A stretch of DNA of 64,000 bases, taken from positions 55,950 through 119,949 of the forward strand of contig JAUCBJ010000491.1 in NCBI GenBank assembly GCA_032718475.1. The letters are read 5' to 3'. The notes beneath the pieces are model-generated. The model saw only the letters and a program-made list of their open reading frames with translations. It did not search any database and was not told where the DNA came from. This DNA is from Nemertoderma westbladi (lineage: Eukaryota > Xenacoelomorpha > Nemertodermatida > Nemertodermatidae). Positions 45,950-58,905 of the stretch are shown in pieces. Within the stretch, counting starts at the first letter, position 1. Every line of letters starts with the position of its first letter. The position numbers and the translations under genes were made by a program.

Positions 45950-48900
45950 TATCTGTTTCAATTACATTAGCTTTCTTTGTAAATATTTGCATTACAATAT
46001 TTTGATTTCGGTATGAGTCACTAAAAATTAACTTGAAAGTTGCCATATTAAAATTTTTATTGTTACCTTGTAAACCTCTTTAGTATTGACAATGCGTTGT
46101 CGTAGGTAGAGGTTTAGATGAATGACTTTTCAATGAAACTGAACCTCAAACGTAAAATTGTGCTATTTTGTCTTGGCTACATAATTGAGTGAGGCTTGCA
46201 GATTTTTGCTACATCCGCCAGCCGTATGTCTAGTCTACAGTTTGGAAGAACCGGTGCCAGTGGTACCTGGATGCAATATCGAAAGTAAAACATTATTTGT
46301 ATATACCGCACAATGCAAATGTAAGTAAGTATATTAATAATTTTATAAGGTTCAAAATTTTCAATTCATAATTCCTTTTTGTTTTCATTAGTTATTCAGT
46401 TATCAGTATACCGGTGTGTGTGCCCTGTTAAACGCCAAAGATGATGGATATCTATTGAAATAATGTCATACACGGCCTGCATAACAAATCGATTAGAAAA
46501 ATATATTATACTACTTTCTATCATGCTATGATTAATTATCATTAACTTAAAATAAACAAGAAACATTTACTCGCAATTTAATTAAAATTTAACAGTAATA
46601 ACCTCCCTTTCATTTTGCCCAAACCCAACCGTCTTCTTGTGGGGCGCCGCAAACATTTAGAAGCGTAGTTAATTCTCGTAATCTCGTAAAGTAAAATAAA
46701 AAGTAAAGTAACGTGGAAAACAAACACGTTTTTTCCCACAGACCCCACTCAATGTGTATATCATTTGAAGAACAAGCGGTGTTAAATTATACATCATATT
46801 TGTAGGCTGTGTTTACATATCTGTATTTCGAATAATATTATATAATTTCATTATCAGTTGGCGTGACGTGAATACGGGTTGAAATAAAGTGGTGTACTAT
46901 ATATCCCGGCGTGAAATAAAGTAACAGTATTATTTCAGTATATGATTGTACCGTATTCTACGGTCACGATGATGTAGGCCATAACTAACAAACAGAAAGT
47001 CATTCATCATAGATGCAGACAGAACAGGCTACATGGTCGTTACCGGTACCGTACGGCACGGTACTGGTTCCAGTATAATATGTGATTTTTTCGAAACTTG
47101 AAAAAAAACGAGTTAAATAAAGTACATGTATTTCACTTCCAGTCCCTCGGCTTTATATTTCATTCACTCGCTTACGCTCGTTCGTGGAAATACATCCACT
47201 CAAGTCGGAGTGAAATCCAATTATTATTTCATAAAACTTCCTCTTCACCTCCACTCATCCACTTTGCTCGCAATAAACTAAATAACTAGTAAAGGATCCG
47301 TGAGTCCATGGATTTTGGTATGTTGTAGCCCAAGGCGCCTTGGTGTAGCCTAATTAAAACTGAAACGCTAGCAGTAGGCCTGACAGCTCAGTAAAAGAAA
47401 ACTGCTACACTGGAAACTGGTATATCTGCCGGTTGCAGACAGCTGTTGATACGTAGCCCCTACGGAGATAAGGTATACAGTAATTTTAGTCTATCCAATC
47501 TCTGCGAATTAATAATGCTAATTATCAATCAAGAAGGGAAAGGAGCAGGTTACCCTTCTATTTTTGCTATATATTAGGATGTTATTTGAGTCGATTTTCC
47601 CCGAGGGATCCATTTCCATTTTAAATAACGCAGATTGACCGCAAGTGAAATAAAGTTACGTATAATGTTTTGGTTAGAAAACACCCCCACTGTAACCTGC
47701 TCCTTCCCCTTAATGTTTTAAATTAAATTAATTTTTGAACCCTCTAAAACACATTGTTGGTATTTGAGGGCATTTTGTATTTGTACCATTAACTCAAGGA
47801 ATTGGCCAAACGTTATATACAAAACTATTTAATATGTGCCAAAATAAATAGATTCATTATGTGACAGATGTGCCAAAGCCAAAGAATCATAGAAAAAAAT
47901 TTATGCATAGGACTATTGTCACACGTTCTGAACATCATACAACGCCTTATGGGCATGCACCTGAATTAAAGAAACTCTTCAAGGACATAGTGTATACACT
48001 ATACATAGGCCTCTAGTGGTTGGTTACTCAGGAACCAGTACCCCGATAACAATTCTACGAAAGATTTCGAGTCCCACTCACCCCAACCCAAAGTCATATA
48101 GATTACTGTATATAGTGCTTTTCGAATTGGCAGCCATTGCTGTATGATAGGATTACAAAGTATAATTAAAAAAAAACGCAAGCAAACAACCAGCAAATGA
48201 AAGGGAAAGTTCATTTCATTCCCAATCGTTTTCCCAATAGAGAGATACAACACTTGCCTTGACCTTGTACTGATGCGATGTGGCGTGTCCTGTACCTAAT
48301 CGAATTGTTCTGTATTGGTAATATTACCGGGGAGATTAGCCTTGGGACTTTCAGCTATACCCCCGATATATATTAATGAATAGTAAATGACGTCGCCATG
48401 TCCCGACGTTAATCACATTGTGTGCGACACTTACGGTGGATCAAACGCACGTATTCCGCACGCTAATAGCCAAGTTAATAAACGGTAATGCTCATACGTA
48501 AACCATGCCCTGTTCAGTTCTTTCACTGAGACAGGATGTTTGAAGACATGTGGGTGGGTAGTGCCAATTCTAGTTTTTATATCTGGTGTCAACTAGAAAT
48601 TAATGTTCTTCAAAGACATGCAAAAGCCTTTCTTTTGCAATAAACTATTTGGGAGATGGGAGATGTCAATTCTGATTTACGATTTCATTTATTACTGAGC
48701 ACAGAATAGAAGTGACATCCCGGCAATTAATTTTTGAAATTAAAATCCAACCAAAATTGTCTTTATTCAGGCACCTTGCTATTAATCTAGCTCTCATATT
48801 TTATTTGCCACTTACAAAAATTAAATACGATTTTGCTCAGTTAAGTTTGTTATTTATTTAATGGTTTGCATTAACATATGCTTCAGTGTTCAGTCGTTGT

Positions 48901-49140
48901 CAGTAATATTTGGTTATCACTGTCATATAGGTCTATAGCTTCCTATAGCTATCAACAGGAGTACTGCACCGTATCGGATAGTGTGCTAGTTCTCTATCTA
49001 TCTATAATCAGCATTATTATTCTGCATTGCTGCTGAATAGAGAATGCTATGCCGGCTTAACAAAGAAATTGTGTTTCCACAACTCCCCATCCCCCATGAC
49101 TTCCGCGAGATTATTCTCACCTTCAAGGCCATTGTGCTTT
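45950..49140. other. Non-coding; one partial MITE at about 47470-47715
   Basis: At 47470-47715 fragments of the CTCCAGGGGAAA-type repeat occur (GGGAAAGGAGCAGGTTAC on plus, and a second, inverted fragment ending CTGTAACCTGCTCCTTCCCC). No gene is supported elsewhere in this stretch. Confidence 0.5.
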
Positions 49141-49141
49141 A

Positions 49142-49275
49142 ATAACTTTTGTTGGCCACAGCTTTACAAAGGTCAGCAAAGATGTCCAGGTGGGATCGAA
49201 CTGGTGACCTCCGGGTTGGATGTCTGAAGCTCTAATCATTCAGCAAGCGGCTCATGTAAAAGATAGACCTTGAAA
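49142..49275 (-). mobile_element. tRNA-derived SINE-like unit
   Basis: It is closely similar to the pair at 37.2-37.5 kb: CCAGGTGGGATCGAACTGG, then TGACCTCCGGGTTGGA and a CAGC(A/T)AGCGGCTCA A-box region, read on the minus strand. The tail is AACTTTTGTTGG. Confidence 0.7.
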
Positions 49276-49509
49276 TACTGCTTGATACCGTGTATGTCCG
49301 CAATTTACGTCCTCATGGCCTTCCATCTGTCAACCCCTATCTGATGCCACTGTGCTCAACCCTACCGTACTTGGCCATCTTTACCCACTCGCTACAATGA
49401 AAGGGTAGTGTATATTAACCATGAACATCACGGCCACAATGACTAATCATACACTCTAGCTACTAATTTAGGTAGGACAGTTACACCCATAGAGAAATGC
49501 GACCGGTAT

Positions 49510-49743
49510 ATTTTTATAATTTATTATTGGTGTTTTGGTTAATGAGTGGTTTCATATTTTCGGCAATGACGTCCAGGTGGGATCGAACTGGTGACCACCG
49601 GGTTGGAAGTCTAACGCCCTAATATTCAGCTAGCGGGCCATGTAAAAGGTAGACTTTGTAAACTGCAAAAATGTGCCCAACAAGTTATTAAAAATATGAA
49701 ACCACTCATTCAACCAAAACACCAATAATAAATTATAAAAATT
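49510..49743 (-). mobile_element. tRNA-like core flanked by 50-bp inverted repeats
   Basis: The same tRNA-derived core (GGTGGGATCGAACTGG, GGTTGGAAGTCT) is enclosed by long inverted arms. The left arm (49510-49560) contains TTGGTGTTTTGGTTAATGAG and the right arm (49691-49742) its complement with a single-base insertion. It abuts the LINE relic at 49745, probably having inserted into or next to it. Confidence 0.75.
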
Positions 49744-49744
49744 G

Positions 49745-50175
49745 TCCTTTAAGAGGCATCTTAAGAAAGTCGTGATGGACTGTCCAACATGCTTACTCTC
49801 ACCATGAGGCTACCAAAGCACAAGGTTGTGCACAGGCTGACACTCAAGGTGAAAGTTATGAATCGCAGCATGGACTCTCATAGGAGTACTGGTTCTACTG
49901 CTGCTCTAAATAATCGGACCTTAACTATCCGACGTATTCTGTGTGACTTCTAAATCCTGGACAGCCCATTCAACCCTCCTTACATATCCAAAGGCACCTG
50001 AACATGAACCGAACCCAGGTAACATAAGTCATCCACATGCTCATAGCTCAAAAAACACCACCCTTACATAGCTTATATGCCCGATCATACGATCAGTCAT
50101 TTGCTGAGAACTTTCGAAGTTAACTGTCAAAATGTTGGTCTTCGTGGATAACAATTAGACGCAGCCTGCCTGACC
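49745..50175 (-). pseudogene. Second, heavily decayed copy of the same LINE
   Basis: Read on the minus strand, segments match the LINE at the left edge in order. TTTTGACAGTTAACTT matches about 1275, GAGCATGTGGATGACTT about 1351, GGTCCGATTATTTAGAGCAG about 1494, TGCACAACCTTGTGCTTTGG about 1755, and the AAGCATG..GGACAG segment about 1796. The gaps between them show internal deletions relative to that copy, and there are many stops. It gives no open frame and was found by direct comparison. Confidence 0.85.
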
Positions 50176-51450
50176 AAGCTAAATTTGTTACTAATGAATA
50201 ATAATATCATTGATTTCATATTAATTTTTTTCCACCCGGGCACCTCTTCCATTCCAGCCAACTCATCATATCAGGGCGTTTGGAGAACTGGTTTAAGCGG
50301 TAGGCCTACAGTATACGTCTGACTGATGATTCTCAAACATTTGATCTGAATTAAAATGGTTATCAAAATGTTAGTTTATGTTTTGGTTCCTTTCAAACAG
50401 TCTCTGGAACATGTGTCTTTACTGACTTGCTTTCAAGTAGGTGTGTAGGCATAGGTGTAGGCGCAGCGTTATCAGTTAATGAAGCACTACAATAATCATT
50501 AATTTTCAAATGATATTATATTCGGATTCTAATTGTCCCCGTATGTTGGCTATAGGGCTAGGTTTGGTAGGCCTGTAGCGCTGTAGGTCAGTGGTGGCCA
50601 GGTCGGAGGCCAAGCTACTTGGGTGTCAAAAATAACGAAACAGCTTAGTTTTGAGGGTTACGTTATAACCAAAGCAATATTATATATCTTCAATTAGTTC
50701 GAAAAGGTCTAAATTTAAACTTTTTAAAATTTCGCGAAAATAAATATATAAGTCATTTAATATTTACAGGATAATCTTTTCTGCTCCAATTCACTAAATT
50801 GATGCTTCTTGCTTCTCATCCACACCCCCAATCAAACAACCAGAGTTAAGTAGGTAGGGGTATTCAGTCGCATACCTTGGCTGTTTGCTCTACACCTATA
50901 ATGGATTTTCATGATACATTGCCCTCAGGCAGTGGATTTATGGGTATTCTCTTGCATTCTTACTTACTGACCATACCCTCTGCTAGGAGTTGCCCAATGC
51001 CCAGTTCAATTCCCAGCTAATGGAATTGAGACCGGATACCCCTAATCCCGTCTGATGATATATTTCGCCACCTAACAATATCGATTGGAATTTCGAATAA
51101 GTCATTTATATTGACAGAATAAAGAAGACGATAGTAGCTTAATCCCATCTGAGAGTAAGATGAGGTAACCGGATACCGGTAACAAAAGCCAGGACCTACT
51201 GTACTATACTGTACACCGGGTAGGTAATACAATGGTGCCCCCGGCGAATTAGGCTGTCTGTGGTGATCAGTGCCCGCTCGGATTGTGGCTGAAAGTCGCA
51301 GCGCTAAACTTCCATAGATGAAATCACACCTATTTTATTATCCCGGACTTTATCTTGACGAAACAAAAATTTTCCGCTCTCCAAGGGATAATCGACATAT
51401 ATAAAACAGCTATGGAATCTATTCTCAACCATTCTACCACGTCACAGAAG
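50176..51450. other. Non-coding, no feature seen
   Basis: Mixed-composition sequence without supported open frames, RNA genes or clear repeats. Confidence 0.5.
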
Positions 51451-51453
51451 CTA

Positions 51454-51778
51454 GGACAAATCCGTCCCGGACAAATCCGTCCCGGACAATTCCGACCCGG
51501 ACGTAAAAAAACGTAGAACTTTTTTTTTCAAAATTCTCTCGACCCTCTATTAACCTCGCTGGCACTCGGTAAATAAAATGCCTCGAGAATAATGAAAAAA
51601 AGTTACACTTTTTTTCCCATGTAATGATATATTTATTTATTATTATTTTTAAATTACTTGTGTCGGAATTGTACTATGCTGGATCCGGACAATTCCGACC
51701 CGGACAATTCCGACACATGAAAATTTAATTCGATCTCTGAGTCGGTCGGGATTGTCCGGGTTGGAACTGTCCGTACAC
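51454..51778. mobile_element. MITE-like element with CCGGAC-rich inverted ends
   Basis: The left end has repeated GGACAAATCCGTCCC and GGACAATTCCGACCC. The right end has their complement (GTCGGGATTGTCC, GGGTTGGAACTGTCC), and a further GGACAATTCCGAC pair lies at about 51685-51715. The AT-rich core is about 200 bp. No target duplication was established. Confidence 0.55.
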
Positions 51779-51889
51779 CCGCCTCACTACAATATTATTT
51801 TCATTCTCTCCAAAAAATAATTATACTTCGCTTTTTTCCTATTTCATCAGAACAAACTTCCACTATATCCAAATATATGGGTCTCGGTC

Positions 51890-52277
51890 GCAATCAAAAT
51901 TCATCCCTCTCCAGGGAAAGTTTGGCGCAAATAACAGACGATCAAAGATACAGCAGTAATTTACTACTCACTTTAGTTTTTAAGTTAAATGACGTGCCTC
52001 TGTATCCTGCTTCTTTCCCGTAATTAATAATAATTCAGTTAACTCGTATATTAATTCGCCGATACGGGATTCCCCCCCCCCCCCCCCTCACCCAGTCTTG
52101 ACTGTGTTGGGGTAGTTTCATAGTTGCAGTGGAATGTTATTACAATCTATGAATCTAACCTAAACAATAAACGAGAGTTAATAGTATAATTTTTGCCGGT
52201 CAGCCGTTATTTGCATCGATTTTCGGGATTTTCCCATACAGAGAGGGTATAATGTCCGAAGTCCCCCCCCCCCCCCC
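51890..52277. mobile_element. Two adjoining CTCCAGGGGAAA-type repeats with C runs
   Basis: The first (about 51890-52087) begins CATCCCTCTCCAGGG and ends in a C run. The second (about 52095-52277) has AACCTAAACAATAAACGAG and ends in another C run. Both relate to the element at 45660-45945 but are diverged. Confidence 0.55.
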
Positions 52278-53394
52278 CTCACCCCTATTGGGGATCCACA
52301 CCCCATCACCAATCCTTATATAAAAACTCCCAAACCCTTCTCATATTTCCTCGCATCACTTGTGATGAACTCACAGGAATTCTTCATACTACCAAGTATT
52401 ATAAATTACCATAGATCCCATTCCAGTACAACGCGGTGGCGTTGTGCGTACCAGCACGACGATGAATATAATTAAAAATAATAAACTAGAGGACGGTAAG
52501 TGACAGCAATAATTCCTTAGGACGAGCAGATAGTAAACCAATACATTGAAAGATGGAATACACGCGGTGAGGAACTGACAAATACCGCGAGACGTGGACA
52601 CGTAGGAGGAATGCAAATACCTAGGCCCCACCCAAAATGGGGGTTAATTGCTTCCGGCATTAAATGCCACAGTATCCATGGCAACAGAAAGTTTGTATGG
52701 CTGCCTGTTGTACCGGGACCGGGGAGCCGTTGTATGCATCGGAATAATTAATGGCAGCGTTGAAGCGCCAATAATAATTGTCAATTATCATTCAGTTTTC
52801 CACAATTATTTCCATTTTATTTAATGTTTTCTAGTAAATAATATGGGGTATAATTGCTGCACTCAGGCACTCAGGGCAGCGCGGCAGTTGACATGTTTTC
52901 CCATTTCGACTGGGTATATTAATGAACAGGAAATGGCCCTCGTGTTGTTGCCAGGATAATGAGATGAAACCATTATAGTTTCGAACCATCTGGTATATTT
53001 AGATGCGGTTATATAAATAGAATGCTCAGCGGAAATACGAGAACTGATAAATTCTGAACTCGGTTAAATTAAAAGACGGGATGCCAGTTTTCCGGTTTCA
53101 CACACACAAAGACTATCCACGCATTTAAAATAAAGTTATGTAAATTATTATATAATTCAGTCAAAATAGTTAACGAATTATCAGTATCACCGCCCTACTG
53201 TACTAAGGCCTTCGTTACACGCGGCAACTTTCGTTGATGCAAATTGTGTCTGAAAGAAAAGTCTCTCGTGTGAGGGGCGATGGGACAGCAATAAGTTGAT
53301 GGACACTTACAGTACCATTGCTCATCAAAGAGTCTGATGGAAGTTTCTGTGTGTGAGGAAGTCAAGACACTTCTCGCTGAAACATTGTTAAAAC

Positions 53395-53588
53395 AATTTT
53401 ATTCCCAGGAGACAGGGGAAAACTGGACGCAAATCCAATCTCGGCGAATTAATATTCCGCCTCAATGTTTAATTATCAATTAAGAGAAAGGAACAGGTTA
53501 CAGTAGCACAAGCACGGTATTAATCAGCTTGCGTCGATTTTCCCCTGGGGAGGGATGGATTTTAATTTCGTAAAAAGCCCCCCCCCCC
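53395..53588 (+). mobile_element. CTCCAGGGGAAA-type repeat, shortened copy
   Basis: It shares AACTGGACGCAAATCC, GGCGAATTAATATTCCGCC and GAGAAAGGAACAGGTTACAG with 45660-45945. It ends TTTTCCCCTGGGGAGGGATG and then a C run. Confidence 0.7.
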
Positions 53589-53688
53589 CTGATTCGCAGA
53601 AACATATTTCATAAAATAATATTATATTTGATAACTTGAGTGACTTCCTTGAGATGCATTCTTAATATATATGTAATATATATATATA

Positions 53689-53728
53689 TAATGCTGCTGC
53701 AATGCAGCATGCCGATCGTAGTAGTTGT
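53689..53728 (+). mobile_element. Isolated LINE 3' tail
   Basis: GCTGCAATGCAGCATGCCGA continuing to TC(G)TAGTAGT matches the 3' end of the LINE at 1945-1974 over about 30 bases with one difference. No LINE body precedes it, so it is a severely 5'-truncated insertion or a SINE sharing the LINE tail. Confidence 0.65.
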
Positions 53729-55075
53729 AGATTTGATACAATAAATAAATAAGTGGAACTGTTAGCAATTTATTTGAATATAATTGTTATTTTCTTGAGC
53801 TACAAGTGTCGTGTGAGGAATGTAGACACAAGTTTGTGCGGATACAAGTTGTCTCGTATGAGGGGGCCTTAATCTAATCTAACAAAGATGATGTGAAAAC
53901 ACCCAATTTCTAACGTCTCGAGTCAATATTATACAAAATTTAAAACTCTTTGAACTGAAAATATAATAATGAATATATGATTGAATTATATGATAAAATG
54001 ATATTAATCTAATTACTAAATTATCTAACTCAATGGTATTCGTTATACGCTATCTATGATGAACCCTTTTTGAGCTACTTACCTCTCTCTGTTAACACGA
54101 TAAATCTGGAAAAACTTAGAAATATAAATTTTCTCAAAACGAATTAAAAATGTTAAAATTAACTTTTAGAATAAATTAATTTTGTTATTTGTTTTAGAAT
54201 TACATTTTAATAACGCCAATGTTACAGTATACTCTATATATTTATGAATACCGGTACGTTTAATTCTCGTAGTTAAGTAAGCAGTACTACGGTGGCTGAA
54301 TCAGGCCAAAATTTAACTTATTTTCCTAGTGAGAAAATCATATAAAACCACTTTTCAGTCGAGTAAAAATCACAAACTATGTAAAACTGAAACTATTTAT
54401 TATATCAAGAATACTGTTACACTTGTGTACAGTGTGTATAATATAGTACAGTAATACGTATATATACCGGTACTGTATAATATATAATGTAGGGTATACT
54501 CTATATAAGTTCCTACTCCGGCCATCACAGCCTATACCACTCACTACAGAAATCAATAGATATATACAATGTGTAGTTGATAACGCTAATTAACTGATAC
54601 TATTTACAGTATCAATCAAGGGTTTGGTTTCTTTCTTACTACATTAATATTTTCCAATTTGTTCAAAACAATTAGGGGAAAGTTACAGAGTAAGTTTTAT
54701 TCATAATACTAATCTTAGTAAAATAAAGTATTAAGCAACATTGAATAAAGCCATAATGAATGTGGCACGCATATATGGCGGTATTACAGCGAAAGTGAAA
54801 GTAAATGCCAATCCCAAAACAAAAAATGAAAGTTATGATGTGTTACGCGGGTTAGTGGTACGCAGGTTAGACAGCAAAATGGTTAAAATCGTCCGAAATA
54901 CAACTTTTGTTGATGGCATTGCCCTGATATACGTTGTCTCCCGGTCTATAAAATATTACTCTAACTATAAAATAAGGCCCACCACCACACACCACACTAA
55001 AGTTTACATCACTTGACTAAGTTTTAACTTTTTCAATTTCTCCATGATGTTATCCTAACTAACACTACTATTGAA
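53729..55075. other. AT-rich, no feature supported
   Basis: A 91-codon frame at 54741-55016 has no recognisable similarity and no other support. Confidence 0.5.
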
Positions 55076-55083
55076 CTTAAACG

Positions 55084-55710
55084 GGTTCATGTGAAGTATA
55101 CCAGACTTTCTGCTGTTTTATTTCACTTTGCAGTTTACACCCTTGTGAAGAATACCAGGTTTTCAACTTCAAATTTTCACTAAAATCACGGGTTTCAAAA
55201 GGGCTGATTCTAACCAAAACAATAAACGAATAAGTATCTATACACGTTATAAGACATAAATAAGCGTAATAAAACACTTAATAAGGAGAAATATGAAAAA
55301 ATAATTCTTCAAATATAAAATTCCAATATAATTTCGGGGAATAATCAATTTGGTGCGAACCACTTGTGATTTTTTTTCAAATTGCCCATTTATGTTGTCC
55401 CGTAGAAAAGACTTATACTTTATTTATATATACTGTATATATACCAATTGAAGGAAAGGTGCAGGTTACAGAGGCAGGCTTTTCTAACCAAAATAATACG
55501 ATCACTTTAGGCTACCAATTGAGGGAAACCATATGGTCAGACAGTCAGTAGTCACTCAATAAAAAAAAGAATCAGGCAGTCAAGCAATAGGTACCGGTAC
55601 GCAGCTGTAGAATGACAATTAGAAATGGTTTAAAAGGAGGGGTGTGCACCAAATTGATTTGAGCCGAATTTCGACCGAAAAGTGAAAACCTGGTATTCTT
55701 CACATGGGCG
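55084..55710 (+). mobile_element. MITE copy 2 (hAT-like), interrupted by a nested element
   Basis: Same family as 44357-44633, with a perfect 8-bp duplication CTTAAACG (55076-55083 and 55711-55718). The ends are TTCATGTGAAGTATACCAG and its complement at the right. It is split by the insertion at 55337-55666. Confidence 0.88.
55337..55666. mobile_element. Nested MITE inside MITE copy 2
   Basis: Inverted ends share ATCAATTTGGTGC (left, about 55344; complement at about 55646-55658). AATTTCG flanks both sides (55330-55336 and 55667-55673). The core contains GGTGCAGGTTACAGAGGCAG and TAACCAAAATAATACG, related to the other MITE cores. Confidence 0.72.
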
Positions 55711-55853
55711 CTTAAACGAATTTAATTTAATCATATATTAATTATTTACTCATTGTAATATTAACTTTAATAATAATTACTTTAATTGTTATTTATTAAT
55801 AATCAATTATTTCTCTTAAATTATAAGAAAAGTGAACTTTCAACCACTAAAAC

Positions 55854-56111
55854 CGCCCATCTGAATAATTCCAGGTTTTCACTTTTCGAGTTTTCGGTGG
55901 AAATCTTATTCAAATTTCTAATTATTAATGTTTTATAGCATTTATTTCTGTCTTATAACCTGTACATACATATACAAATTCGTTTATTGTTTTGGTTAGA
56001 TTCAGCCCTTCTGTAACCTGTGTTTTAGGTGAAAACCTGCTATTCTTCACATGAAGGTAAACTGCAAAGTGAAATATAAAAACAGAAAGTCTGGTATACT
56101 TCATATGGGTG
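55854..56111 (-). mobile_element. MITE copy 3 (same family, inverted)
   Basis: Begins CGCCCATCTGAATAATTCC and ends AGTCTGGTATACTTCATATG. The complement of TAACCAAAACAATAAACGAA is at about 55980-56000. No clean target duplication is visible. Confidence 0.8.
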
Positions 56112-57239
56112 CCAAAAGAAAATGGATATAAATACTTTCTACCACTCAAACAGGTGATATAAAATCTTTATCACACACTATCACAACTAATGTGAGTCTT
56201 TTTATCACAAGCTTCAATAATAATTACCTAGTCAAAGCAAGTAGTCTACCAGTAGTAAGCCAGTACTACTGGTAATGGCAAACTATGACAATAAAAAACG
56301 GCCATGTGAAGGTGACAATAAAAAATAATAAAAAATTATTATTATAATAATAATAAACGTGTTTTGAATAAGTAAGATTAACAATCAGAGATTAGTAGCA
56401 TTGAATTGTGTGGGAAAGGGAAGAACTTTCAAGCAAAATGTTTCCCAGGGAATAATGTGATTGCTAGATATTTGTCAGTCATTGACCAATGGTGAGTAAG
56501 ATATGTAAGGTATCACAAGAGGAATCTAATGCGTGGGTCAACTGCTGAAGCTGAGCGACTGGTTCATTGGTAGTTGGACTTGTAGTAGAATATTATAAAA
56601 GCGCCTGTGGTGTGAATGCTTGGTAAGCCTTATGGGAGAGTAGCTGCTGTCAAGTTGGTTGTCGAGTAGAAGGAATGGGAGCATAACGGTTTGAGACGTA
56701 GACACCCACAATGTGTGATGAATGTTTGGCATTTATTTATATCAAAATAGATTATAAATATGTCATTTAGTTGATTTGTGTTTACTTAAGTTTCAGGTAG
56801 AATTAGAAATCAGTATAGCAGTCATTTCGCGACCACAACTGCCCGGGGCGGGTTGAATAAGATAAATTGTCTGAGGAGATGCTAATAAAATATCTTAGCT
56901 CACTTCAACTATGTGGGGCGAGCCACTAAGTGAGGGAGGAGCCTTACTGATGTGGAACCATTAGTGAAAAGTCTGCCGTTGTTCACAACTGTTAACAATA
57001 ATAACTCTGTGAGATTAAATAATAAATATATCGAAAATTTTAGAGATTATTTCCTTACTTCAGAAACCATCAGCTCAACTATTACTATCGATAGACATGC
57101 TGTATTGCAGCTAATTATATATATATATATATTAAGAATGCGATCGTGTACTGGCTGGTCTTCAACGGCTGAAGCAAAGTTCCGCAAAGCTGACTCGGAT
57201 CCATTCAAGATCCAAGCTTGTGCCATCCAGAGCTTTTTA
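56112..57239. other. Non-coding, no feature seen
   Basis: Mixed AT-rich sequence. Short frames here have no recognisable content. Confidence 0.5.
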
Positions 57240-58905
57240 TATGAAAACAATAAAATAGGACATGGGGTCTTATTCCCTCAGATACTACCTAGCATTTAGG
57301 GCCACTGTTAGTACTCAGGCACTTCCCTCAGATACTACCTAGCATTTAGGGCCACTTGGGCCACTGTTAGTACTCAGGCACTAAGGCCCATCAAAAAACA
57401 AAATATCAAATCGATTTTAGTGCTACATAACCAAACCCAACTACCACAAGAAAAACTACACCATACCATAGAGTAACTACAGGTTCCGGTAAGTATTGTA
57501 CGAAATAGGCTATCCCATAAATTGCGAAAAATATAGGACATTTTGTCCGCCAAAAAGGTAAGTCTAAGTAATAAATTTTATAAAAATAAAAGGGTTTAGG
57601 AGATTTAAACACTGAACCCTGGGATTCGTGGTTCTCCTCATCAGCAGTGTGCCACGAACCCCACCCCTACCCTAACAAAACTGCACCACTAAATTAAGAC
57701 AATGACCAATAAATTAGAAATCCTACCGTACCACCAAACAGAGTTGAAACCACCCACCCCCAATGTATGTTACCATCAGCCCCAAATGCATAAACATGAT
57801 TCCCCACTGAATGCAACCAACCCCAATAGCACCTACCGGTATGTACAGATAAATGATTAGATTTTTAAACAAAATTGCGCAGATGTCAGAAAATGCCCCT
57901 GTAAATATATAATTATATGATGTTAGACAACCACGACTTTAGAGGGATTGTGATATTAATTTAAATTTGCGAAATTTGCGCATTGATTTAAAATGCGCTG
58001 AGATACACACTGAATTTTGGAGTTCTCCTGCATTGACAAACCGAACTTGGACAGATTCAAATAAACGAAATCGCCACGTATTAACGCGTTTCTCTGTCCA
58101 TGGCTTTCACTTTGCGATCTGTTCCAGAAAAGATTTCCACGAACCTGATGAAAATTGCAGTTGCCAGCTTTGCGGGGATACAGCCGATATATATCACCTT
58201 ACTAGTTGCCGAAATAACAATAAATCTCTTAACGATTGGGCCAAATAAATATTTTAAGCGCTCTCAGTATTTTATAATATTTCATTATAAAATCTAGGTA
58301 TAAGTATCTCTACCTTTAGTATATTTTTAACAATTAATCGTGCTTTAATTTATATCATCGTTATTTACTTATTTTACTGGTGCCATAATGTTGGCTTAAT
58401 AAATAATATATATATAATAAAATAGGATATAGGGTCTTATTCCCTCAGATACTACCTAGCATGTGGTGCAGTTTTGTTAGGGTAGGGGTGGGGTTCGTGG
58501 CACACTGCTGATAAGGAGAACCACGAATCCCAGGGTTCAGTGTTTAAATCTCCGAAACCTTTTTATTTTTATAAAATTTATTACTTAGACTTACCTTTTT
58601 GGCGGACAAAATGTCCTATATTTTTCGTAATTTATAGGATAGCCTATTTCGTGCAATACTTACCAGAACCTGTATTTACTGTATGGTTTTGTGTAATTTT
58701 TCTTGTTGTAGTTGGGTTGGGTTATGTAGCACTAAAATCGATTTGGTATTTTGTTTTTTGATGGGCCTTAGTGCCTGAGTACTAACAGTGGCCCAAGGTA
58801 GTATCTGAGGGAATAAGACCCCATGTCCTATTTTATTGTTTTCATATTAATATCACAATCCCTCTAAAGTCGTGGTTGTCTAACATCATAATTATATATC
58901 CAGAG
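57240..58905. repeat. Large inverted repeat (arms about 390 bp) with a second, displaced inverted pair
   Basis: The left arm 57240-57690 and right arm 58462-58846 are reverse complements with few differences, for example GGTGCAGTTTTGTTAGGG on the right and its complement at 57671. The left arm has a tandem duplication containing GTTAGTACTCAGGCAC. A separate pair, 57901-57960 and 58847-58903, shares CCTCTAAAGTCGTGGTTGTC and is placed in the spacer on one side and outside on the other. A transcript would form a long double-stranded stem. Non-coding. Confidence 0.88.
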
